A stretch of 64,000 bases of DNA from Adenophora triphylla var. japonica (taxonomy: Eukaryota; Streptophyta; Magnoliopsida; Asterales; Campanulaceae). The stretch spans positions 62,001 through 126,000 of the forward strand of contig JAFEMH010001353.1 of NCBI GenBank assembly GCA_022495995.1, written 5' to 3'. Numbering within the stretch: the first letter of the stretch is position 1; every line of letters begins with the position of its first letter. This document shows, piece by piece, positions 54,116-64,000 of this stretch. Position numbers and translations under genes: made by a program. The notes under the pieces were generated by a model. That model was not told the DNA's origin. It did no database searches and saw nothing but the letters and a program-made list of their open reading frames with translations.

Positions 54116-54393
54116 GCTGAAATTCTTCCTCCATTCTGATGTAGGAGGAATAGAGGGAGAAGGAGGAACAGAGGAAGAGCCTGCAACTCAGCAATTCAGG
54201 CGAGCGCCCCATTCCAGTCGAGGCGGGCGCCTCACGACGGAAGGAGCAAGCCATCGTCCTCTGTTGCTCAGGCGGGCGCCTGAGATCTTCCCGGCGGGCG
54301 CCTCATTTGACGGGAGGATTATTGATGTTTTGTTTTAATTTTATTATTGCTGTTTTTGGTTTATTTAAGTTAGGGGTATTATGGTCATTGATT
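54116..54393 (+). repeat. Left part of an outer LTR, split by Copia-2
   Basis: Assigned because the sequence right of Copia-2 (62192-62428) ends in CA and is followed by a Met-tRNA primer site. The LTR start at TGCTGAAATT (54115-54116) is a guess, since the partner LTR is outside the window. It contains three or four copies of a GC-rich palindromic word (aggcgggcgcct). The open frame here is not treated as a gene. Confidence 0.55.
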
Positions 54394-55823
54394 TGTAGGT
54401 GTTAGTGCCCTAGGCCTATAGAGATAGACCTTTATCTAATGTCATTGTTCATTTATATATGAGATTGCTTCTTTGATTATTATATGAGTTTGCATGTTTA
54501 GTTATAATAATCGTGTCCCTAGTACTTATGAAGCACTAGTATGAAGTCTAATGGATAATCATATGATGATTATATGCATGGAGATGCACATTAGATTCAT
54601 GGGTACTTGTTAGAGAACAAGGTACTGGACTTGACCCATTATGAGATTTATGTCATGGTCATATGTCATAATTAAATCTCATATAGTCATATCATTGATA
54701 TCCTTTGACCTGAGATTATCATCGTCTTCCGCTTGATGAATATCATGTTTGATATAGTTTAACGTTATCTTTAACCGGATGACAATAAGGGCTATCATTG
54801 GCATGGTATGATTCTTGTTGGGAAGAATGATAAGTCAAGATGGAAATTGTCCCTCGTAAAGAGAGATGTTTGCTTGGCCACTCGTAAGTAAGATTGATGT
54901 AGTGCATGGCCATGCCCGAATGAATTAATGTGATTAATGTCATTCGATTAATCAATTTACTTGGTAACGAGAAAGCATTGAACAATATGAGTTGACGTGG
55001 ACCATGACTCATGTTCAATATAACATCGTGTGACAATGGGATTGTGATATGTTCTATGTAGGAAAATCGAACTTGATATTATACTATTTGGGTAGGCATG
55101 ATGGCTTGCTAGAGTCCGCTCATGTCTTATGAGGATCGATGTGATCGGACTCATTGCCAACATAGTATGGTCCTATGGGGTCACACGCATCGAACGAATT
55201 GTCAAAAATTAAGAATATGGAGTTTTTGTTCTCAGGGGACGACTCGTCCCCAGGCCAGAACCAACTATTCCCCTTAAAGGGGACGCCGTATTCGTAAGCC
55301 GGGTGCCAGGGGACGACTCGTCCCCTGGGGGACGACTCGTCCCCTGGGCACTGGACTGACGCGGAATTGACTTAAAACTAGGGTTTTCGCGAGGGGAAAA
55401 GTTTTATAACGTATAAATACTTACCCCTGGTTGCCCTAGCCATCATTAGAACGTTTTGGCTTGAGAGAAACACTTAGAGTGGGAGATTTCAATTGAGAAT
55501 TGAGAATCAAACACCACCAAATCCATTGTTCTTCATTGATTGAAAGGTGTTTCAATCAATTGGATCTAGCAATCCTCCTAGAAGAGTTCTAGGGTTCGTT
55601 CCGCGCGTGGATAAACATAGAGGATCTTCGTTCATCCCGTTCGTTCATCAAGGATTAACAAGATCATTCAATCTGGAGTTGGGTCAAGTTTATCAAAGGC
55701 AAAAGCATTCAAGGTTGGTAATTCTATTTCATCTCTCTTAATTATTCATCTAGAACGGATTCTAGGGCTTGGGGTTTTTCGAGTTATTGCTTATTCCGGC
55801 GCATGGACCCTCGAAACCCTACG
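54394..55823 (+). repeat. Copia-2 5' LTR
   Basis: 1430 bp. TATAAATA box near 55411. A cluster of palindromic ggggacga/ctcgtcccc words lies at 55236-55347. Confidence 0.93.
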
Positions 55824-55824
55824 G

Positions 55825-55838
55825 TGGTATCGAGCCCC
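55825..55838 (+). other. Copia-2 primer-binding site
   Basis: TGGTATCGAGCCCC one base after the LTR, a degenerate form of the TGGTATCAGAGC Met-tRNA site. Confidence 0.75.
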
Positions 55839-56776
55839 GTTCATGATGCTTAGTTAGATAATCATGATAATTATGTAATATGATTATATGAATTTTCATG
55901 ATGTGCATGATCTAGAATATGAAATTGTATGAGTTTTACTTGAGAAGTAATAGTATATATAGATATACCATGATTATGAAATTGTAATATATATGATTAA
56001 TATGATTAATCTAGATTATGGAATGTCAATTTCATTGATATGATTAATGTGATTAATCTAGGATATTTGTGGTGTATTACTTGGTATATTGGCTGGACAC
56101 CAAAACCTTTCCCCACGTGCACTTCGATGGAAGTGTGGGATAATCTTGGAGCACGTGGCCGCGTACTAGTAATTACTGATCAAATGTAATATGTGTTGCA
56201 TCATTCCATGTTCATAATTATGTTCATATAGTTTTCATGAATCAACCTTGGGATGTAATTGATAAGCATGAAAAATTGAACCTTCTTTGTAATTTGAGTT
56301 TGTTTTATGTCACCCATGTTTAAACACTTGTGAGTACACGGGTAGTTTTATGTGGGCTCGCCATAGCGAGGTGCATTAATTCTATCTTTGTATGATCAAG
56401 ATGAGCAAATAGTGGTTGCTATACGTTTAACATGGTTGAACTCAATTAGGCTATCAAAACGGTTTTGGGCCTAAGGCATAAGATGAGATTGAAACATGTG
56501 ACATAAGATGTCTATAATCTCATAATGATCTAAGAGTCATATATAAATATGATTGATAAATGTTATCTACCTTTTTAGTTTAATTTTGAGCAGTCGTGCC
56601 ATAGCCGACTTGAAATTAAATTAAAGTTGGGTCTTAGCCTATTAAATTATATTATACATATTTGTATAAGAAGGTTATATAATTTAGTGGGAGTATTTGT
56701 GAAATACGTTAATTAATCTCTTAAATGAATTGGTACTTATATGTGTTCATATCTTGTTGCATATCTTTGTAGATCA
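55839..56776 (+). other. Copia-2 leader before gag
   Basis: AT-rich untranslated leader of about 940 bp with repeated 'tatgattaat' words. No gene. Confidence 0.6.
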
Positions 56777-57600
56777 ATGGCTGTAAAAAATAATCAAAAC
56801 ATGTCACTGCGATCAGTCCTTGAGAAGGACAAGTTAGAGGAGAATGGCAATAACTATGTGGATTGGATCCGCAGTTTGAGAATTGTTCTCAAACAAGAAA
56901 GGAAGTTGTACATTCTCGATGGACCCGTTCCACCCGAGCCGGCTGCTAATGCAACTAAAGCGGAAAGGGACCAACATAAGAAGCATATGGATGATTCTAT
57001 TGATGTTGGTTGCCTGATGCTTGCTACCATGTGTAAGGCTCTTCAGAAGGACCTTGTACACATGGAAGCCTATGATTTGGGAAATCATTTGAAGGAAATG
57101 TTCCAGTTGCAAGCACGTACGGAAAGGTTTGACACTATGAAGGCTCTTCATTCATGCAAGATGATTGAAGGACAACCTGTCGGGCCTCATGTGTTGAAGA
57201 TGAAGGGTCACCTCGAACACCTTGAGAGGCTTGGGTATCCTATCCAGTTAGAGCTGGCTACGGATATGATATTGCATTCACTCCCTGAGAGTTATAATCA
57301 GTTTGTTCTGAATTATAACATGAATGGGATGAATAAATCTCTGTCTGAATTGCATGGGATGCTAAAGAATGCGGAGAACAATATTACCAAGAAAACCAAT
57401 CAAGTGTTGATGGAAAGGAAAGGGGTTCAAAAACAAGGGTAAAGCAAAAGTTGCTAAACCGGAGGCAAAGGTTGCCGTTGCTGAGAAGCCTAAACCCAAA
57501 TCCCAAAAGGATGCGGTGTGCTACCATTGCAAGGAAACTGGGCATTGGAGGCGTAATCGCAAACTTTATCGAAGGATCAAGAAGAAGGGCAATGAGATTG
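56777..57600 (+). pseudogene. Copia-2 gag, broken
   Basis: ATG at 56777 (MAVKNNQNMSLRSVLEKD). Core 'NNYVDWIRSLRIVLKQERK' and 'LEHLERLGYPIQLELATDMI' of the retrotransposon gag family runs open to 57442. A frameshift near 57420 moves the zinc knuckle to another frame: 'CYHCKETGHWRRNRK', where the last position that should be Cys is Arg. Confidence 0.88.
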
Positions 57601-58514
57601 CCATGACTTCAGGTATCTATATGATAGATGTTTTACTTTCTACCTCTAGTTCTTGGGTATTAGATACCGGATGTGGATCTCACATTTGCCTAAATGTGCA
57701 GGGACTAAAGAATAGAAGGTTGCTCAAAGAGGGTGAAGTAGATCTACGGGTTGGAAATGGAGCAAGAGTTGCTGCATTGGTCGTAGGGACTTACGAAGTC
57801 ACTTTACCAAGCAGATTAATTTTAGTTTTAAATAACTGTTATTATGTTCCGGATTTGAGCGTAAACATTATTTCTATTTCATGTTTAGACAATGAGGGTT
57901 ACAATTTTCTTATTGCGAATAAGAGATTTTCGATTTATTTGAATGACATGCTTTATTGTGTTGCTCATTCTTTTAATGGCCTTTATGTCTTGGATGTTGA
58001 GAATAATGTTGACAATGTCTATCATGTTAGTAAGAAATCCAAACCAAATAATGTGAATGACACATATAAATGGCATTGCCGTCTTGGGCACATAAACGAG
58101 AAACGCATCTCTAAACTCCATAAAGATGGATATTTAGACTCATGTGATTATGAATCATATGATGTTTGCGAGTCTTGTTTATTGGGCAAGATGACTAAAG
58201 CACCTTTTACTAAGAGTAGTGAAAGGGCTAGTGATTTGTTGGCTCTTGTACATACTGATGTATGTGGACCAATGAATAGCATTGCTAGGGGAGGATTTCG
58301 GTACTTCATAACGTTCACTGATGACTTATCAAGATATGGCTACGTCTATCTGATGAAGTACAAAAGTGAAGCTTTTGAGATATTTAGAATATTTCAAAGT
58401 GAAGTACAAAATCAACTTGGCAAAACTATTAAAACACTTCGATCCGATCGAGGTGGTGAATATTTGAGCCAAGAATTTGACGATCATCTGAAAAGTTGTG
58501 GAATTCTTTCATAA
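57600..58514 (+). pseudogene. Copia-2 protease and integrase N-terminal half, ending in a stop
   Basis: The protease motif 'WVLDTGCGSHIC' carries DTG. Then come 'LRVGNGARVAALVVGTYEV', the pre-integrase HHCC region ('WHCRLGHINEKRISKLHKDG', 'CESCLLGKMTKAPF') and the integrase core up to 'TLRSDRGGEYLSQEFDDHL' with both first catalytic Asp residues. TAA at 58512-58514 interrupts the frame, which continues after it. Confidence 0.9.
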
Positions 58515-60393
58515 CTTACTCCACCCGGAACACCACAATGGAATGGTGTATCCGAGAGGAGAAATCGAACTCTATTAGATATGGTTCGATCGATGATGAG
58601 TCAAGTGAACCTTCCTATTTCCTTTTGGGGACATGCACTGGAAACAGCCGCTTTCACACTTAACAAGGTCCCTACTAAATCGGCTCCTAAAACCCCACAT
58701 GAGATGTGGTATGGAAGAAAGCCTAGCTTATCTTTCATGAAGATTTGGGGATGTGAGGTTTATGTAAAGAAATTGGTTTCTGAACATAAACTTGCACCTA
58801 GATTTGATAAATGTATTTTCGTCGGTTATCCCAAGGAAACGAAAGGATATCTATTTTACAACCAATCCGAGAACAAAGTGTTTGTTGCTCGAAATGGTGT
58901 CTTTCTAGAGAAAGAGTTTCTCTCTAAAGAAACTAGTGGGAGTAAAATTGATCTTGAAGAAATTCAAGAACCCGAAAATGACAAGGAACCAATAGTAGAG
59001 ACGGAACCAAGTTCACAAGCTGTTGTGGAACCGGTTCAAGATACACAAGTTCTTCGCAGATCGGATAGGATACGATCCGAACCTGAGAGATATGGATTTC
59101 TCATGACGGAAAGTAATGAAGTAGAAATCATTGAGAATGATGAACCTACTTCCTATCAAGAGGCGATGTCCACTCCTGATTCGGACAAGTGGCTAGGAGC
59201 CATGGAATCCGAAATCAAATCCATGTACGATAATCAAGTTTGGAACTTGATTGATCCACCCGAAGGTGTAAAAACCATAGGGTACAAGTGGGTTTTCAAA
59301 AAGAAAACCGACATGGATGGGAAGGTACATACTTATAAGGCTAGGCTAGTTGCTAAGGGGTATAGGCAGATTCATGGCGTTGACTATGATGAAACCTTTT
59401 CGCCCGTAGCAATGCTTAAGTCTATTAGAATCCTAATTGCCATAGCCGCATATTATGACTATGAGATATGGCAAATGGACGTCAAAACAGCGTTTCTTAA
59501 CGGAAACCTACTTGAGGATGTATACATGATACAAATTTCAAGGGTTTGTCGATCCAAAGGATTCTAACAAAGTGTGTAAGTTGCAGAGATCCATTTATGG
59601 ATTGAAGCAAGCTCCCCGGAGCTGGAATCTACGTTTTGATGAATCAGTCAAAGAGTTTGGCTTCATCAAAAACGAAGATGAAACTTGTGTATACAAGAAG
59701 ATAAGTGGGAGCATAGTGCTATTTCTGGTGTTGTATGTCGATGACATCTTGCTCATTGGAAACAATGTTCCTGCACTTGAGACTGTGAAGTCCTGGTTAG
59801 GAAAATGTTTCTCAATGAAAGATATGGGTGAGGCGGCTTATATCCTTGGTATCAAGATCTATAGAGATAGATCAAGAAGGATGATTGGTTTGAGTCAGAG
59901 TACATATATTGACAAGGTCCTTAGAAGATTCAAGATGAAAAATTCTAAGAGAGGATACTTGCCAATGGGACATGGCATTACTCTTAGCAAGACTCATTGT
60001 CCTAAGACAAATGATGAGCGAAAGAGGATGAGTGATATACCATATGCTTCGGCAATTGGGTCTATCATGTATGCCATGTTATGTACTAGACCCGATGTCT
60101 CGTACGCTCTAAGCGCAACGAGTAGATACCAGTCTGATCCTGGTGAGAACCATTGGATAGCTGTCAAGAATATCCTTAAGTACTTAAGAAGGACTAAGGA
60201 TGTATTCTTGGTATTTGGAGGAATGGAAGATGATCTGGTTGTAAAGGGTTACACAGATGCAAGCTTCCAAACCGACAAAGATGACTATAGATCGCAGTCT
60301 GGTTTTGTGTTTATGCTAAATGGAGGTCTTTGTTTGTTGGAAGAGTTCCAAGCAGCAGCACCGTTGCTGATTCTACAACAGCCGAGTACATAG
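58515..60393 (+). pseudogene. Copia-2 integrase C-terminus, reverse transcriptase and RNase H, one frameshift
   Basis: The segment opens with the third integrase motif 'GTPQWNGVSERRNRTLLD'. Reverse transcriptase starts at 'TYQEAMSTPDSDKWLGAMESE'-like text (serine in this copy), with 'KWVFKKKTDMDGKVHTYKAR' and 'QMDVKTAFLNGNLLEDVYM'. A frameshift at about 59545 moves to the frame with 'CKLQRSIYGLKQAPRSW' and the catalytic 'LYVDDILLIG'. RNase H includes 'VKGYTDASFQTDKDDYRSQS' and decays after 60340 into scattered frames up to the purine tract. Confidence 0.9.
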
Positions 60394-60738
60394 CAAAGAT
60401 CGGATGCGGCTAAGGAGGCTGTTTGGATCAAGAAGTTCGTTAGTGACTTAGAAGTCGTTCGAGTATCACTAAACCGATAGAGCCGTTCAGGACAACAATG
60501 GTGCTATTGCCCAAGCAAAAGAACCAAGGTCACATCAGCGATCCAAACACATTTTGAGACGCTTCCATCTCATTCGAGAAATTTGTGAAAGGGAGGACGT
60601 CAAGATATGCAAAGTACCAATGGATGACAACATTTCGGACCCTCTCACCAAGCCTTTACCACAAGCTAAACATGATGGTCATGTTAGGTCCATGGGTATA
60701 AGATACATGAATGATTGGGCCTAGTGCAAGTGGGAGTC
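60394..60738 (+). other. Copia-2 end of RNase H (degenerate) and polypurine tract
   Basis: Frame-shifted remains of the RNase H end, including 'GALTKPLPQAKHDGH'-like text (here 'SDPLTKPLPQAKHD') near 60635-60680. GCAAGTGGGAGTC at 60726-60738 precedes the LTR as purine tract. Confidence 0.75.
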
Positions 60739-62186
60739 TGTAGGTGTTAGTGCCACTAGGCCTATAGAGATAGACCTTTATGTAATGTCATTGTTCATTT
60801 ATATATGAGATTGCTTCTTTGATTATTATATGAGTTTGCATGTTTAGTTATAATAATCGTGTCCCTAGTACTTATGAAGCACTAGTATGAAGTCTAATGG
60901 ATAATCATATGATGATTATATGCATGGAGATGCACATTAGATTCATGGGTACTTGTTAGAGAACAAGGTCTTGGACTTGACCCATTATGAGATTTATGTC
61001 ATGGTCATATGTCATAATTAAATCTCATATAGTCATATCATTGATATCCTTTGACCTCGAGATTATCATCGTCTTCCTTGATGAATATCATGTTTGATAT
61101 AGTTTAACGTTATCTTTAACCGGATGACAATAAGGGCTATCATTGGCATGGTATGATTCTTGTTGGGAAGAATGATAAGTCAAGATGGAAATTGTCCCTC
61201 GTAAAGAGAGATGTTTGCTTGGCCACTCGTAAGTAAGATTGATGTAGTGCATGGCCATGCCCGAATGAATTAATGTGATTAATGTCATTCGATTAATCAA
61301 TTTACTTGGTAACGAGAAAGCATTGAACAATATGAGTTGACGTGGACCATGACTCATGTTCAATATAACATCGTGTGACAATGGGATTGTGATATGTTCT
61401 ATGTAGGAAAATCGAACTTGATATTATACTATTTGGGTAGGCATGATGGCTTGCTAGAGTCCGCTCATGTCTTATGAGGATCGATGTGATCGGACTCATT
61501 GCCAACATAGTATGGTCCTACGGTCACACACATCGAACGAATTGTCAAAAATGAAGAATATGTAGTTTTTGTTCTCGGGGACGACTCGTCCCAGCCGTAA
61601 CCAACTATTCCCCTTAAAGGGGACGCCGTATTCGAAGGCGGGTGCCAGGGGACGACTTCGTCCCCCTGGGGGACGACTCGTCCCAGGCACTGGGCTGGAC
61701 GCGGAATTGACTTAAAACTAGGGTTTTCGCGAGGGGAAAAGTTTTATAACGTATAAATACTTACCCCTGGTTGCCCTAGCCATCATTAGAACGTTTTGGC
61801 TTGAGAGAAACACTTAGAGTGGGAGATTTCAATTGAGAATTGAGAATCAAACACCACCAAATCCATTGTTCTTCATTGATTGAAAGGTGTTTCAATCAAT
61901 TGGATCTAGCAATCCTCCTAGAAGAGTTCTAGGGTTCGTTCCGCGCGTGGATAAACATAGAGGATCTTCGTTCATCAAGATCTTTGGTTCGTGATTCCCG
62001 TTCGTTCATCAAGGATTAACAAGATCATTCAATCTGGAGTTGGGTCAAGTTTATCAAAGGCAAAAGCATTCAAGGTTGGTAATTCTATTTCACCTCTCTT
62101 AATTATTCATCTAGAACGGATTCTAGGGCTTGGGGTTTTTCGAGTTATTGCTTATTCCGCTGCGCATGGACCCTCGAAACCCTACA
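60739..62186 (+). repeat. Copia-2 3' LTR
   Basis: 1448 bp, same ends as the 5' LTR. The palindromic GGGGACGA cluster (61575-61690) has several indels relative to the left LTR. Confidence 0.93.
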
Positions 62187-62191
62187 TGATT

Positions 62192-62428
62192 GACTATTTC
62201 GTTTTAGGGTTTTTGTTAGGGTTTTGAGAGAGTATTTAAACACTTTTAGGGCTTTTGTTAAACTCAGTTTATGATATTTTTAATTTCAAGAGTTTTTCTC
62301 TTAATTTTTGGTGAATTCCAGAATATTACTGGTGGATTCCAGTTCTTGTGTTTGAGAATTCTTCGCTTGAAGAGTTCTTGTGATTAGTGCGCTAATCACG
62401 AAATTTATCGTGCTTCCGTGCTGCGTCA
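62192..62428 (+). repeat. Right part of the outer LTR
   Basis: Continues the outer LTR after Copia-2 and ends GTGCTGCGTCA at 62428, three bases before a Met-tRNA primer site. Together with 54116-54393 this suggests an LTR near 0.5 kb. Confidence 0.65.
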
Positions 62429-62430
62429 GT

Positions 62431-62442
62431 TGGTATCAGAGC
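62431..62442 (+). other. Primer-binding site of the outer retrotransposon, hit by a hAT-type element
   Basis: TGGTATCAGAGC, complementary to Met-tRNA. The last seven bases plus the next A are the 8-bp target TCAGAGCA, duplicated by the hAT-type insertion. Confidence 0.8.
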
Positions 62443-62443
62443 A

Positions 62444-63241
62444 TAGAGCCGTCAAGTTGGGACGGTCCCGTCGGGACGCCCGTCCCGCAATAGATTTGGG
62501 ACGGGATGGGACAGAGTATTTTAGTCCCGTCCCGTTTCGTCCCGTCCCGTCTCATCCCGTTCCCGTCGCGAGACAACATGGTGCGGTCCCGCCCATCCCA
62601 GTCCCGTCCCGCATATCTCAAGCCATATGATGATTTTTCAACAATTGTATTTATTTGCCATGTTAGCTGTCAGTGGCTCTTGCAAAGAAAAATATTATAT
62701 TGAGTTGCATCACATCCCAAGTAACCTTTAGGTTAAGAACCTTTGTCAAAATGTAGAAAGGCAGCATAAGTTGAGACTGATAAAGAGAACGGGAAAGAAA
62801 TACCTGCAAGCTTTACATTAAGCCCTTACGAGCTACTGTTACAATATCTTATAGCAGTGAGCAATCCTTCCTAGTGACTCGTTCACCGCAAAAAGCCCCA
62901 AGACACTTGCTCATTTATAACAAAAACAGATTTTTCAGATACCTGTATTTACATCACTTTCAGGACCTTAAAGGTGAAATCACTTTCAGATACCTATTTT
63001 CTGTTCTAAAATACTTGATTTTGGCCTTCGCCGTGGCCTTCACGCCTAGTAAACGTTTATCCCTCCTAGTCAACGAGTCCCGCATGGGTCCCGCGGGATC
63101 CCGCGTCCCGCAAATGGGACAGGATGGGACGGAGTATTTTAGTCCCGTCCCGTTTTGTCCCGTCCCGTCTCGTCCCGTTCCCGTCGTGGGACAACATAAT
63201 TTCGTCCCGTCGCGTTCCGTATTCCCGAATTGACAGCTCTA
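62444..63241. mobile_element. Non-autonomous hAT-type element, 798 bp
   Basis: Flanked by the 8-bp duplication TCAGAGCA (62436-62443 and 63242-63249). The left end TAGAGCCGTCAA and the right end (inverted) TAGAGCTGTCAA are terminal inverted repeats of hAT type. Clusters of 'gtcccgtcccg' and 'gggacgggatggg' lie near both ends (62458-62610 and 63075-63215) like hAT subterminal repeats. No transposase frame is present. Confidence 0.88.
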
Positions 63242-63285
63242 TCAGAGCAGGCCATATCCTGTCTTTTGCATCATACTGAAGTATT

Positions 63286-64000
63286 ATGGGAGATCAGGCA
63301 ACAAATGTTGATATCGGTGGTGTAACTACCGCTATCACTTCCTTGGCAACGCAGTTTGCAGCGTTGGTTGCCGCTCAACAAGGTCAAAACACTAATCAAA
63401 ACTGTCATGGTGAGAGAGACAGGGTTGATCCAAGACGACGTCCTCAAGGGACAGAAAATCGGGATGATGGGAATTCCAGTTCCAGATCTGATGACGAGGT
63501 TATTCGCGAAATAGATCTTCAATTGGATCATGCTCGACAACAGGAACAATATTTTCTAGCGTTAGAGGACGAAGAACTCGACGAAGCGGACAAGCATGAT
63601 CGACGTGTGCAGAAATATAAATCATTCAGAGATCTGAATCGAGCATCAAGGGAGCGAGTGCTTAGGCAGCGACATATGATGGAAGCCAAATTTTATGCTG
63701 ACACCGATCACTACACTGCCAAGATTCAGAAACTGAAAGCGCGTAGATCTGCAGTCCATGAACGTGCTGAAGAAGAACGTCGGGGCCAGTTCGAGGTCTT
63801 GTTGCAGAATAACAAAAATTGTGCTCAAGAAGAACGTCGCGGGGAAAACCTCCACCGTGTCGAGCCGATTGAAGGGAAAGGATCAGATTCAAACGAAGGA
63901 GATTTAGTTGCAGTTAAGTCCGCAAACCAGGACCTACAAATATTGAATGAAAGTTTCAAAGGAGAGAAGATTAGTAATAATTCTCTGTCCGCGGTTGAAG
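63286..64000 (+). CDS. First ORF of the outer LTR retrotransposon, 3'-partial
   Basis: The ATG at 63286 opens a frame with no stop to the window edge (238 codons). It starts MGDQATNVDIGGVTTAITSL, followed by a Gln-rich then highly charged region with long helical, coiled-coil-like stretches (Glu/Arg/Lys/Gln rich: 'EEERRGQFEVLLQ'). Its position after LTR and primer site is that of gag, but I do not recognise a gag domain. Only the first residues resemble Gypsy gag N-termini loosely. Confidence 0.6.
   Translation, partial: MGDQATNVDIGGVTTAITSLATQFAALVAAQQGQNTNQNCHGERDRVDPRRRPQGTENRDDGNSSSRSDDEVIREIDLQLDHARQQEQYFLALEDEELDEADKHDRRVQKYKSFRDLNRASRERVLRQRHMMEAKFYADTDHYTAKIQKLKARRSAVHERAEEERRGQFEVLLQNNKNCAQEERRGENLHRVEPIEGKGSDSNEGDLVAVKSANQDLQILNESFKGEKISNNSLSAVE

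Larger units (their letters stand above)
54394..62186 (+). mobile_element. Copia-2: full-size Ty1/Copia retrotransposon, 7.8 kb, in the outer LTR
   Basis: LTRs 54394-55823 and 60739-62186 (TGTAGGTGTTAG...CCCTACA), target-site duplication TGATT (54389-54393 and 62187-62191), primer site, gag, protease, integrase, reverse transcriptase and RNase H in Copia order. Frameshifts and a stop break the polyprotein. LTRs differ by small indels, including a 21-bp segment near 61975 absent from the left LTR. The lineage is probably Tork/Angela-like, judged from the protease neighbourhood only. Confidence 0.95.

Noticed and set aside
54114..54338. 74-codon frame starting at an ATG just before Copia-2
   Set aside because: It lies within the outer LTR and its length is due to the GC-rich repeated words.
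54743..55163. Minus-strand frames of 97 and 68 codons, repeated at 61088-61508
   Set aside because: They occur identically in both Copia-2 LTRs and show no protein family; they are chance frames in LTR sequence.

Overview
This is nuclear DNA of a flowering plant. The three host genes have plant orthologues and many short introns with GT/AG borders, and most of the rest is plant transposable-element sequence: Ty3/Gypsy of the Tat type, Ty1/Copia, Stowaway-type MITEs beginning CTCCCTCCGTCCC, tRNA-derived SINEs, mini-Helitrons, hAT-type elements and a TRIM. An Au/TS-like SINE suggests a eudicot, perhaps an asterid; the species cannot be told from the sequence.

Layout. Positions 1-9,200 hold most of a TERC gene (+ strand, 12 exons seen, first exon outside the window). 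One of its introns carries a young Copia-type element (2717-5338) and another carries two mini-Helitrons. Positions 9,200-12,900 are intergenic, with an AT-rich tandem array and a solo-LTR-like block. Positions 12,995-17,925 are a complete five-exon MOS11-like gene (+) with a hAT-type element and a SINE in its first intron. Positions 18,000-21,800 are intergenic DNA with MITEs and small tandem duplications. Positions 21,831-25,623 are a complete four-exon clade D PP2C gene (- strand) with MITEs and a SINE in its introns. From 27,186 to the right edge there is no host gene, only transposable elements.

Right half. Two related Ty3/Gypsy elements of the Tat type lie in opposite orientations about 1.1 kb apart: Gypsy-1 (27191-39075, sense strand -) and Gypsy-2 (40192-52196, sense strand +). 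Each has LTRs, a 5-bp target-site duplication, a tRNA-Glu-like primer site, broken gag-pol, and between pol and the 3' LTR a second, intron-containing gene on the opposite strand. Both antisense genes have a TATA box about 255-283 bp inside the polypurine tract and share an intron position, so they look like real cargo genes with their own promoter. Gypsy-2 split a Stowaway MITE. After 52,200 come a TRIM, a MITE nested in a MITE, and a stack in which an outer LTR retrotransposon has a 7.8-kb Copia element (54394-62186) in its LTR and a hAT-type element (62444-63241) in its primer-binding site. The outer element's first ORF runs off the right edge.

The host genes are not functionally linked: TERC acts in thylakoid biogenesis, MOS11 in nuclear mRNA export, and the PP2C in auxin/SAUR-type phosphatase signalling. 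The strongest candidate for something under-described is the pair of antisense genes inside the Gypsy elements. Extra antisense ORFs are already documented in the Tat lineage, so the possible novelty is the conserved promoter, splicing and protein architecture.
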